A DNA stretch of 64,000 nucleotides from Lumbricus rubellus (Eukaryota; Annelida; Clitellata; Crassiclitellata; Lumbricidae), in contig OX243816.1 in assembly GCA_945859605.1 (NCBI GenBank), forward strand, positions 27,575,424 to 27,639,423, written 5' to 3'. Position numbers and translations under genes: made by a program. The notes beneath the pieces are model-generated. The model did not search any database. It was not told the DNA's origin and worked only from the letters and a program-made list of their open reading frames with translations. This document shows, in pieces, positions 36,901 through 46,062 of the stretch. Positions within the stretch are counted from its first letter, which is position 1, and every line of letters starts with the position of its first letter.

Positions 36901-37781
36901 AGAAGCCTTTAATGAAAGTGTTGTCATGTAAAAACTGAATTATGAAATTAAACCCTTTGCGTATCATGCATGCATGGTATAACCTCATTTATAAGACGCA
37001 GAGAAGAGGCGATGCAATGCGTCTACCAAACCAAATGCTGCTTTGTCCACTTCAAATAAAGAACGGATGCAGAGGTTTGGAGGGGGACATTTGAATGACC
37101 GTTTGATGTGGTTTGATGGATTTCTTTCTACATGTATAATTGTATAGGGCCTATAGGCTACGTGCACAATGCACATAAGCGTAAACTACGCAATGACAAT
37201 ACACTTAGCTCAATGTGCNNNNNNNNNNNNNNNNNNNNNNNNNNNNNNNNNNNNNNNNNNNNNNNNNNNNNNNNNNNNNNNNNNNNNNNNNNNNNNNNNN
37301 NNNNNNNNNNNNNNNNNNNNNNNNNNNNNNNNNNNNNNNNNNNNNNNNNNNNNNNNNNNNNNNNNNNNNNNNNNNNNNNNNNNNNNNNNNNNNNNNNNNN
37401 NNNNNNNNNNNNNNNNNNGCATTTAAAACACTGATTTTGTATTGCTAATATAGCATAGGCCTATTACATAGCCCATGAAAACTAAAGCAAGCTTCATATG
37501 TGAATATAGGCCTAAAAGATAGGTATATGCGTGTAAGACATCGATTGAGAATAACTGTCGGGGTATGGTCATGAATAGCCAACCAAAACATCAAGGCCTG
37601 CAGTGACCATTCACTCGATGAGGCCATACACAGTTCATATGCTATTCACAGTGTTAGGAACAGAGAAACATCGACACATTCATTCACAATAAATAAAAAG
37701 TCTTGTTCTGTTTACGCTACATGTCAATCATCTTCGATAAAACGTCTTTGTTTACGTCAGCATTCCATCCAAACTTACCAT
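33911..37781 (-). CDS. Calmodulin-like EF-hand protein, six coding exons
   Basis: Joining 37781-37779, 36522-36498, 36075-35932, 35116-34962, 34573-34474 and 33942-33911 gives 459 nt: 152 codons plus TAA. All phases agree and all introns are GT-AG. Intron placement, with the first intron directly after the ATG, a 25-nt second exon and a last intron inside the fourth loop, matches what I know of animal calmodulin genes. The four EF loops are at residues 19-30 (DKDDNGSLSTSE), 57-68 (RVNDDGKIEFDE), 95-106 (DKNQNGTLNKAE) and 132-143 (DENEDGAISYAE). Loops 1, 3 and 4 keep the Asp, Gly and Glu ligand pattern. Loop 2 starts with Arg and is preceded by one extra residue relative to calmodulin, so it probably does not bind calcium. 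It is too diverged to be calmodulin itself; troponin-C-like or another calcium sensor is possible. Expected to be cytosolic. Confidence 0.88.
34231..34473 (-). repeat. Tandem array of CAG|GTA splice-junction-like units
   Basis: On the minus strand the exon 5 donor (GCAG|GTATAC) is followed by about ten copies of a 15-22 bp unit TTATCTTCTCTAACAGGTAT, the last near 34250. Each unit contains a pyrimidine-rich stretch, CAG and GTA, and so resembles a fused acceptor and donor. Some units lack the GTATACTT part and two contain a TAGGCCTA insertion. Confidence 0.9.
34474..34573 (-). CDS. EF-hand gene, exon 5 (fourth EF-hand)
   Basis: Acceptor CACTGCAG, donor GCAG|GTATAC. Encodes VLSSLGMTKMTNEDLDEFFK and the DENEDGAISY part of loop 4. 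Ends in phase 1. Confidence 0.9.
34962..35116 (-). CDS. EF-hand gene, exon 4 (second loop end and third EF-hand)
   Basis: Acceptor CCTATGCAG, donor AAT|GTCAGT. Encodes VNDDGKIEFDEFCLLLSGR, a central acidic linker and the third EF-hand (AFRVFDKNQNGTLNKAEL). Confidence 0.9.
35735..35830 (+). repeat. tRNA-derived SINE fragment
   Basis: Contains the RNA polymerase III B-box-like GGGGTTCGAATCCTGG (about 35759-35774) preceded by a degenerate tRNA-like 5' part. It lies inside intron 3 of the EF-hand gene, in the opposite orientation. Confidence 0.55.
35932..36075 (-). CDS. EF-hand gene, exon 3 (first EF-hand)
   Basis: Acceptor TTTTCCAG, donor AGAG|GTGATA. Encodes EYRKVFEIFDKDDNGSLSTS and ELGDALRVLGYNPTDEEVDQ, then LMQEASER. 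Confidence 0.92.
36498..36522 (-). CDS. EF-hand gene, exon 2 (25 nt, EISEEKTE)
   Basis: Acceptor CCGTTTAG, donor GAAG|GTAAAC. Equivalent to the short calmodulin exon that encodes ADQLTEEQIA. Confidence 0.82.
37219..37418. other. Assembly gap (200 N)
   Basis: Exactly 200 Ns, a conventional placeholder for a gap of unknown size. It falls within intron 1 of the EF-hand gene, so the true intron length is unknown. ORFs of X residues are artefacts. Confidence 0.99.
37779..37781 (-). CDS. EF-hand gene, exon 1 coding part (ATG only)
   Basis: The minus strand reads ATG|GTAAGT, a perfect consensus donor directly after the start codon, as in calmodulin genes. It is in phase 0, as exon 2 requires. It is the best candidate I found upstream; being only three coding bases, it needs transcript support. 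Confidence 0.65.
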
Positions 37782-38335
37782 CGACAGACGTGATATGCAG
37801 CAGCTTTAGAATATTATGTTAGAAAACGACTTTTCTGTTCTGCTATCAACCGATGTCTATGATAGACTATGACTGCCTCTGATGCATTGTATCGTTTAAT
37901 CGTCCAAGATCTTAGAGCCAATATCTGCTGGCAGCAGACACAGTTGTATCTAAATCGTTTGTAGCTGCGCGTAACAGCATCGCATGGCTAGTTAAAGACA
38001 TTGAGGCAGTCGTTGCACTGCAGAGAACATACTGTGGCTGTCAGCCACTGATTTATTGGCAAACAATGTAAATCAGTGTTGGCCACATTATGCTCGAACC
38101 GTGCAATGGCTTTTGATGTTCAGCCTTAGTGCATGGAGAGTGACTCGATCGGTCGTTGTCATGACAACGGTTGGCATGCGGTCAAAAGCAACAACAGACG
38201 ACTGGAGGGGAGGGTGCCTGCATGAACGCCAACCGCAGATCATTCATTTGCCAAACGCACATTCATCGCGAAATTGCTCCTTCGATTTGGTCTACATGTA
38301 TATCGATGCTTTATACACTTAGTATTAAAGAACAC
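37782..38335. other. Upstream region of the EF-hand gene, no further gene seen
   Basis: Expected to hold the 5' UTR and promoter of the EF-hand gene on the minus strand. No TATA box placed with confidence. Confidence 0.35.
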
Positions 38336-38340
38336 GGACC

Positions 38341-38420
38341 TAGGAAGGCAGGCAGGCAGGCAGGCAGGAAGGCAGGAAGGCAGGCAGGCAGGCAGGAAGG
38401 CAGGCAGGAATGCAGGCAAA
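38341..38420. repeat. (GGCA/GGAA)n microsatellite
   Basis: AGGCAGGCAGGAAGGCAGG-type array followed by CACACA-rich sequence to about 38620. Confidence 0.92.
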
Positions 38421-38661
38421 CATACACACAGGCATAGACCATGGCAATGAAGACCGCACACAGATACACACAGACAGATAGGCACAAACAAAATAGACAC
38501 ACACACCTACACACATACCGGTACACACACAGTGTTACACACACTTACAGTGTTACACACAGTTACACACACCCACACACACAAACACACGCAGAGACAT
38601 ACAGACACAAGACGCACACAGTCGAAAGACAGGATGTAGCCCACCTGTATACCTGTCTTCG

Positions 38662-38687
38662 TCTATATATATATATATATATATAAC
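38662..38687. repeat. (TA)n microsatellite
   Basis: Twelve or so TA dinucleotides, followed after 38740 by TGTG-rich sequence. Confidence 0.9.
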
Positions 38688-38811
38688 AATTTGTAGACGC
38701 ACACATCTTTTCATTTTTCTCTGTATATGTCTGTATCTGCATGTGTGTGTGCGTATGTGTGCGCGTTTGTGTGTGTGTTTGTGTGTGTGGCAAACATTTC
38801 TTACTGCATCA

Positions 38812-38918
38812 TAGAGCACGCGATGTGTACAGTTGTGGTCGTGACGATCCATTGTCACAGCTCCAGCATTTCATCGATGCATCCGGGGTTCGAATTCCGG
38901 TGCACTTAGTCAGATTCA
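38812..38918 (+). repeat. tRNA-derived SINE fragment
   Basis: Carries GGGGTTCGAATTCCGG (about 38886-38901), a B-box-like sequence, directly before the CCAT repeat. Similar in its 3' part to the fragment near 35760. Confidence 0.5.
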
Positions 38919-38923
38919 CCGTC

Positions 38924-39115
38924 GATCCATCCATCCATCCATCCATCCATCCATCCATCCATCCATCCATCCATCCATCCATCCATCCATCCATCCATCC
39001 ATCCATCCATCCATTCATCCATCCATCCATCCATTCATCCATCCATCCATCCATCCAGCTGATCATCCATTCATCCATCCATCCATTCATCCATCCATCC
39101 ATCCATCCAGCTGAT
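38924..39115. repeat. (CCAT)n microsatellite
   Basis: About 45 CCAT units with occasional CATT variants and two CAGCTGATCAT interruptions near 39056 and 39107. Confidence 0.97.
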
Positions 39116-39470
39116 CATGCCACAGACAACGTTGTCTTGTTTCTCTGTTGTCTCTGTATAAACTGATGTTGTGTTTTTGCTGTGGCAAAAAATTCCATTT
39201 GTCCCATGCAGGAGCGCCGTATAGCGACTTGCAATTGAAGCAGGATCGAAACAAGCAAATGCATTTAAAGTTTAAACCTCAAACAGACGAATGCTTTCAA
39301 AATGCGATCATAAAAGAATATGGCTCATGCAAATCCATCACAATCGTTGCATCTGCTTGCTTAGCAGATGTCTACAGTTCTGTAGCAAATCCTCTTTTAT
39401 GACTTGGTGTGTGTAACGAGGACTTCACTATGCATGGCGTCCTAAGAAAAACTAGGTGGTTGAATTCCCT

Positions 39471-39491
39471 CACCCCCCCCCCCCCCCCCCC
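39471..39491. repeat. Poly-C tract
   Basis: A run of about 18-20 C, a likely site of assembly or sequencing error. Confidence 0.9.
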
Positions 39492-39699
39492 GCTAATTCT
39501 CTCCCTGCATAATGCATATGCATCAAGTAAACACAGGCTCCACCTCAGTCACATTCTCCAACGAGAAGCAGAGCCACAAAGCATTAATAATATTATTATA
39601 ATAATAGGCCTATAGTCTGCACGAGAATATTTCAACATAGAATCTATAATATGACCTGCTGATATAGGCAGCTTGTCATATGGATATAAACAGATGTAC

Positions 39700-39753
39700 A
39701 GATAGGCAGACAGTCGGAGAGACGAACGCAGGTCCAGAGAAAGAGAGGGAAAG

Positions 39754-39784
<31 letters not shown>

Positions 39785-39912
39785 TAGAGGGAGAGAAAGA
39801 GACAGAGACAAAGACTGAGACAGAGAGACATAGAGAGAGACAGAGACAGAGGGGCAGACATACCGACAGAGACAGAGACAGAGAGAAGAGAGAGAGAGCG
39901 CGAGCGAGCAGG
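39700..39912. repeat. Purine-rich GAGA/CAGA microsatellite
   Basis: GAGAGAAAGAGAGA and CAGAGACAGAGA arrays. Opposite-strand Leu/Ser ORFs are artefacts. Confidence 0.92.
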
Positions 39913-40106
39913 AGACAGGTATATACTGAGTGTGGCGTTATGACAATCGATAGCAATAATAATGAATTCGTTCAATTATTACGTATTGCATGTGCATCAA
40001 TGGAGGTTCAATTGAAATCAGCGACAATCATCATCATGATGATGAGATCAATCGATGATCGTCAACTCATCAATATTCCAGCTCCTTATAATTATTATAG
40101 GACGTT

Positions 40107-40597
40107 TAGACCGACGGACGGACAAACGGACGGACGGATGGACAGATAGACAGATGGACAGACAGATGGACAGATAGACAGATGGACAGACAGATGGACA
40201 GACAGATGGACAGAGAGATGGACAGACAGATGGACAGAGAGATGGACAGATAGACAGATGGACAGACAGATGGACAGACAGATGGACCGACAGATAGACA
40301 GACAGATGGACAGACAGATGGACAGACAGATGGACAGAGAGATGAACAGACAGATGGACAGACAGATGGACAGACAGATGGACCGACAGATAGACAGACA
40401 GATGGACAGACAGATGGACAGACAGATGGACAGAGAGATGAACAGACAGATGGACAGAGAGATGGACAGATAGACAGATGGACAGACAGATGGACAGACA
40501 GATGGACCGACAGATAGACAGACAGATGGACAGACAGATGGACAGACAGATGGACAGAGAGATGGACAGACAGATGGACAGAGAGATGGACATATGG
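40107..40597. repeat. (GACAGACAGATG)n array with higher-order repeats
   Basis: GACAGACAGATG units. A longer block containing GATGGACCGACAGATAGACA recurs near 40283, 40380 and 40503, showing nested duplication. Confidence 0.95.
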
Positions 40598-41940
40598 ACG
40601 AACAGTTGACAGCGACAGTCAGACTTATAGACATGCAGAAAAAACAAAGTCAGACTGCAACAGGAAAGAGTGGTGGGAACATAAGAAGACGTTGTTTACT
40701 GATATTTCTCATTGACACACAAAACAAAAGCCAGTGCCATGGAGACCAGTGTATTGACCGGCGCAATGTCAGATATAAGCAATGTCAGATATAAGCAGTG
40801 TCAGATATACATGTAAGCAATGTCAGATATAAGCAATGGCAGAGGAAAGTCGATTATACAGCGAAGGACATTTTTGTGCGTCTTACGGTCTTACTCAACT
40901 CTACTCTGTCCATGAAAAATATTAATAAATGCAAATTCATATATGATCTTTTGGACATCACACCATTCATTTTATCCTGTTCGTCTCAAAATACCTCTGA
41001 CTATTATAACATCTATGATTTCCTGCAATGCATCTCCTATCTTCTATAGCATGCACTTCCTCTCAAAATCACTCATGCTGTTCTTGTTTAGGCCTATCGT
41101 TGCAGGTCCAACTATACCTAAAAAAGACAATACGAAAAGAATACTGCTTGAACATATATAGTTATATACATCACCACGGATGATCGGCTTGTGTTCAAGT
41201 GTCAAATTGGTCCATTATCTAAACTTATAAAAGATAAAGATTACGAAACAGGAATGAAACTTCACTATTATACCGGTATAATGCAATACTGTTCGTAGTC
41301 TAGGCCTACTCCGTGCACAGGCCTGTAAAATTATGTCTAAAGCTGTCTAAGATTATGTGTATATGCCTAATAATTATGTATATTGTTGTTGAAGATAGGT
41401 ATAGTAACTAGAAGGAGAGAGCACGTGCATTTAACTGTATGTACGCATACGTACCTCTATCGCCCAGCAGTAGGCCTGCAATTTGGTACCGGCGTAGCCT
41501 ACGCTGTGAAGTAAACCGCAAGTATAGGCCTAATGTGATACACTGGTCCCGTATCCATGACTTTGGGATTCGTCCATTGCCGGCTCAAGGGTGAAGAAAA
41601 GGAGATGAGAGCCTCATGATTCAACGGCCCTTCGGCCCAAGGACGACTTTACTTACTTACTTATTCAACTGTAGGCCTGTGCGTGACTTAATTTCTCGAC
41701 CTATCAACTACAGTCTACAGATTAAAAAGATCCTTTGCCGCGTCGTTTTAGCACATTATAAGTATAGGCCTATAGGCCTATAACGATCTTTGATGAGTCC
41801 GTAACCTCAGTTGTTCCCTAGATGACGCAACTGAAGTTAAACGGCCTGAATTATTGTTTGTTCCGTTTTAGAAAGCCCATAGACCTATAATTCGCGTATA
41901 TAGATTATAGGCCTATGCATTTTGTTTGTTTGTTTACTTG
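40598..41940. other. Intergenic, no gene seen
   Basis: A short AATGTCAGATATAAGC repeat (four or five copies, 40765-40840) and, at 41590-41665, a segment ending GACGACTTTACTTACTTACT that looks like a SINE tail. No exon recognised. Confidence 0.4.
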
Positions 41941-41944
41941 TTTG

Positions 41945-42115
41945 TATGTGCACTTGCTATAGCGCCCCTTCAAGCTCTCCCTACTCAGAGGCGCTCCCGA
42001 ATGCGGAGCGGACACTGCATCGGTGTTTTACACCGAAGCGCTGAGCAATTGTGAGTGAAGGACTTGCCCAGGGTCCTTACGCGGTGAGGTGGATTCGAAC
42101 CTAGAACCTTCCGGC
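41945..42115 (-). repeat. tRNA-derived SINE copy, truncated
   Basis: Shares ATAGCGCCCCTTCAA, CTCAGAGGCGCT, GACACTGCATC, GTGAAGGACTTGC and GAGGTGGATTCGAACC with the longer copy at 47868-48085. On the minus strand, GGTTCGAATCCACCTC is the B-box end of a tRNA-like head. Confidence 0.75.
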
Positions 42116-42480
42116 TCCAACAGCTATTTCTCGTCGTTTCGGAAAATTTTACCCAAAAATTGTCACAAATTATGTTGGCGACGAAAAAAATCTGATGATC
42201 TTTTTTTTAGACATTTCCAGAAATTTCCACAAGTTTCCTCAGAAAAGAAAATGTCCCAAGTCGCCGCCCGCATGAAAAACTGATGACCTTTTTAGTGGTC
42301 CACTTAAAAATTGCTTTTTTTACGCCTTCCTTCCGCATTATTTGTCACTGCACAGGTCCTTCGTTCTTCCGTGGTCAACCGACTGCAATTATAGGGCCTA
42401 CCTAGGCTACCTTTTTCTAATGATTTTCACTACACATATTAATTTAGGATATACAACTGCACATTTTGTGTAGAACTGCA

Positions 42481-42804
42481 CATGGGCGTCCGCAGCGGGG
42501 CGCAAGGGGGCGCAAGTGCACCCCTGGATTTTTCGCATAGTTGCACATAAATTTAGATTAGGTCTAGGCCTATTTGGTTGTGAATATTGTTACAACGCGA
42601 TTTTCATGGTGATTATCGATTCGTTCTACAAGTTGAACTTAGGCTATTATATCTTTCTTTGGGCGCATAATGTAGCCTATATGTAGGCTATAGGATACTC
42701 TCGTGGTAATATGGAAATTCAAACTGTCACCCTTTAAATTTAGACCATGTGACAATTTTTTAAACGTTTGCGACCCCCTAGAATAATTCCTGCGGACGCC
42801 CATG
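42481..42804. mobile_element. hAT-like MITE A with 8-bp target duplication
   Basis: The ends are CATGGGCGTCCGCAG and CTGCGGACGCCCATG, flanked by a perfect GAACTGCA duplication (42473-42480, 42805-42812). 324 bp, no coding content. Same family as the element at 44070-44699. Confidence 0.93.
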
Positions 42805-42861
42805 GAACTGCACGTTAAATAATGCCCTGAACTTCGATGCAGTGTCCGCGCTGTAGTCGGA

Positions 42862-42920
42862 AGCGCTTCTGAATAGAGAGCTTGAAAGGGCGCTATATAG
42901 CAATCTCGAGAAATAAATTA
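42862..42920 (+). repeat. SINE tail fragment
   Basis: AGCGCTTCTGAATAGAGAGC followed by TTGAAAGGGCGCTATATAGC and GAGAAATAAATTA. Same family as 13016-13075 and 51575-51640. Confidence 0.65.
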
Positions 42921-43627
42921 TTTAAATTAGGGTCTACTCAGTAGGTCTACCCATGCCTAAAAATGGAACCAGATCTAGCATCAAACATGAAACATTAATA
43001 CTAGCTAGGCTTACTATAGCATTAACAAAAATTATATCGAACTGTAGACCTAGGCCTACATGTATAGTAAACAAACGATGAAAGATTTCTTATGCAACAG
43101 ACTATTAAGCTTAATGTGATTTAAAGATTTATATAGGCCTATAATAGGGCCTAATATTGCACTCCTCTTTCTCTTTAAGTTACATTTATGTAGGTGCTTT
43201 GCGGGCAGTAGCCTGTAGTGTAGGGGATATAGGCCAAAGCCTACTGGTGATGCATGGGGTGACTGCAGATGCTCTTATAGCAAGGATCAATTCGATTCAA
43301 CCTTCTCACATAATAAATCATATCTATCCTCAACGTTAAACGATCACCACTCAAGAGATTAATGCTATTTAGGCCTATAAGTTCAGCTCTGCGTAAAAAC
43401 GAATTGATATGATAGGCTATAACAGCCCGACTTTCTTGATCATCCCACATTACTTGATTCACGTTTGATTCCACTTCACTGGCTCCCCGATCTCATTCAG
43501 TGCTGTTTTAAACGAATTTGTAGAACTGCACAACTCCTTCTTTCCTTTCCCATCGTCCATGGTAAATTAGGCCTAGTTCCAATCGGAGGACAATGAGCAT
43601 TTTTGCTAGTTTTAACTGTACCGTAGG

Positions 43628-43781
43628 CAGTGCTTAAAGTGTGAAAAAATAAGTGCCTGGACGCCCCTTACGTGCGTACCTTTCCAGTCTGTGCTGGCCA
43701 ATAAGTGGCAGGACGGCGATCAGATTTTAAAATAAGTGCATGGACGCCGTCCATGACCGTCCAGGCACACTTTAAGCCCTG
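43628..43781. mobile_element. Short hAT-like MITE, second family
   Basis: The ends are CAGTGCTTAAAGTGTG and CACACTTTAAGCCCTG (one mismatch as inverted repeats). They are flanked by a perfect ACCGTAGG duplication (43620-43627, 43782-43789). 154 bp, with internal GTGCCTGGACG / CGTCCAGGCAC inverted segments that would make most of it fold back. Confidence 0.9.
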
Positions 43782-44069
43782 ACCGTAGGCCTACGGAAGT
43801 GCTTCTAGGCTACAACTGCATAAATTCATTTAGAACTGCACATTTTGTGTAGCCTACAACAGTAGGCCTACTGCATGTTGCTCGAATTCAGATCGAGAGG
43901 TTCTTACTTTAATTTACCGGTCTTACTCTGGTATAATAGCGCCCATGTAGGCCTATAGGTCTATCATCGTAATCTCGTGCACCCGCCTGCCGACTTCAGC
44001 AATCAGCATCCTCCGTTTGTCCACTAGACCATACTCACGTGACAGCCGTAGGCCTACACGATCTCCTAG

Positions 44070-44699
44070 CATGGGCGTCCGCAGCGGGGCGCAAGGGGGC
44101 GCAAGTGCGCCCCCTGGATTTTTCGCATAGTTGCATATAAATTTAGATTATTTGGTTGTGGTTGTTACCATAGAGATGTACGCTATATATATAAAATATA
44201 TAGGCTAAAGAGAGTATGGCCTATCTCCGCTGCATAAAAAAGTGAAGTCATCAACGACCTTATAATTATAATAACGGAAATCACGCCAGTGACGTCACAA
44301 GCCATGTTCGTTTTAAAACTATTTGCTTTTCCCAGCTGATCGAAGGTGTAAGACTGTGATTGGACGATTAAACGTGATTTGATTGGTCGGCACCGTGCCG
44401 ACCAATCAAATCACGTTTGGACAGCGACACCAATATGGCGGCGTGATATTCCCTCTAGCGTTATATTTATTATAATACATCTCTATGGTTGTTACAACGC
44501 GATTTTCAATGTGATTATCGATTCGTTCTAAAAGTTGAACCTAGCCTATATATCTTTCTTTGGGCGCATAACTATAGGTAGGCTATAGGATTCTCTCGTG
44601 GTAAAACGAATATTCAAACTGTTATCCATTAAATTTAGACCATGTGACAATTATTTAAAAGTTTGCGCCCCCCTAGAAAAATTCCTGCGGACGCCCATG
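44070..44699. mobile_element. hAT-like MITE B with nested insertion
   Basis: Same TIRs and flanking interior as MITE A (42481-42804). It is flanked by its own perfect 8-bp duplication TCTCCTAG (44062-44069, 44700-44707). It is 630 bp because a separate 321-bp element lies inside it. Confidence 0.93.
44168..44488. mobile_element. Nested element with CCATAGAGATGTA ends
   Basis: The ends CCATAGAGATGTA and TACATCTCTATGG are flanked by TTGTTA (44162-44167, 44489-44494). The repeat can be read as 8 bp, GGTTGTTA, because of overlap with the element end. MITE A lacks this block, giving the pre-insertion state. The interior includes a 24-bp perfect hairpin (44370-44418) and no ORF. Confidence 0.85.
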
Positions 44700-45541
44700 T
44701 CTCCTAGTCCGGATTGCTTTGGCCAAAACTCCGACATTTTGCTTCATTGGCCCTGCACTTTGCATGAAATCATGCTCTCTCGTTCCCCATTAGCCTATTA
44801 ATTTGCAGGACTAGGCTAGGCCTACCCCAAATTAGGCTCATCCTTTCGCTGTCCCAAAACAACTTTCTTTTTCTGGGACTTTCGCACTCGAGTGCCTCTG
44901 ATTGGTGTGCACTGTGAGACTCGCTTGCTAAATTCATAGATAGGCTACAATATTATAGGCCAACAATATGCCTACGATAGGCCTAGAGGGGGCGCTAAAT
45001 GTAAGCTTAGCCTAAGCTTTGCCTGGCGAGTCATAGGGTCTATGATCAGGGATAGCCTAGTCTTGTAAGTTCTCTCTCGATTCTCTTTTCGTCAGACCAC
45101 AACGAAACTCTGTGCGTCAATAATAGCTCTTCTTCAGGCTAGGCTAAGCAAGGCAGCGGCCCCGACCTTCACTCTGTGCTAATGTCCGCCCGTTTCCTCA
45201 GCGTTGTCTTTTTTTAAGTCCGTCGCTGCCGGTAGCTGCTCTCCCTCGCGTATTTAGTCGAAACTATGATCTGCATAGCATCTACCACACGCTAGATCAA
45301 TAAAAGAAGGTCAGGGTTGTCGAGGGGCAGATTTACTTTCTAAGCCCGAAACGTCGCTAAGCGTGCGATTATCCTCTCTTTCGTTTGTGTTTTTCTTTTC
45401 TCTAATCAGAGCTCAATACTCAGTAGTCGTACCAACTTGTTATCTAATCGTTTTATTTTGAGAATATTTTTTATAGTTGGTTTCGAGGACAAGTATTGTT
45501 TTGGTAAACACCGTCCAACATTGGAGCGCGTGCAGAATAAT

Positions 45542-45547
45542 CACGTG
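45542..45547. promoter_or_regulatory. CACGTG E-box upstream of the Mxd gene
   Basis: The palindrome CACGTG lies about 465 bp before the Mxd start codon. It is the preferred site of MAX heterodimers, so autoregulation is conceivable; one 6-mer alone is weak evidence. Confidence 0.4.
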
Positions 45548-45645
45548 GTCTGGGCTTGTTTTACAAGCAATTTATGCCAAGGACGCGCTTGTTTGAGCTA
45601 TAACGATCGAGGAGCGCATATATTACCATAAAATCGAAATTCTGG

Positions 45646-45851
45646 CCAATCAACGGACAGCTTGTCAGAGTTTAACCAATCATCGATGGCTCTGTGCTAT
45701 GCGTCATTTGCTACAAGACCTGCGCTAGTTTCGATGGCGTTGACCTATTTTCTAATCTGCTGTCCAATAAAAGAAAAGTAGTTATAAACTGTATCCAATT
45801 ATATTACCATAATTTGGGTCACACAGCTCCTGCCATTTATTTCGTACCAAT
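45646..45851 (+). promoter_or_regulatory. Cluster of five CCAAT boxes, Mxd promoter region
   Basis: CCAAT occurs on the plus strand at 45646, 45676, 45764, 45795 and 45847, within 206 bp and 160-360 bp upstream of the start codon. This is typical of NF-Y-driven, TATA-less animal promoters. The start site itself cannot be placed from sequence. Confidence 0.6.
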
Positions 45852-46007
45852 GAGAGTTATGTTTAGTAGGTCGCGTGATTGACGCCACGCCTCTTGTACA
45901 GCTGTGGTGCACGCATGCCCAAGTGCTATCACATAGTAACAACAAGATCGGAGAACACGAAGAACGAAGCAGTTCGAAACGAAAATTCATTTAAAAATCG
46001 CTTTAAT

Positions 46008-46062
46008 ATGAACATAGCAACCCTGCTAAAGGCTGCCGACTACCTGGAAAGGAAAGACAGAG
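46008..46062 (+). CDS. mxd: Mxd exon 1 (Sin3-interaction domain)
   Basis: [18 protein letters not shown], then a phase-1 donor G|GTTAGG. Matches the family N terminus around LLxAADYLERR. Confidence 0.95.

Noticed and set aside
37210..37448. ORFs of X residues
   Set aside because: They run through the 200-N gap.
38924..39115. CCAT array considered as a CRISPR-like or satellite structure
   Set aside because: Simple tetranucleotide repeat with no spacers; eukaryotic context.
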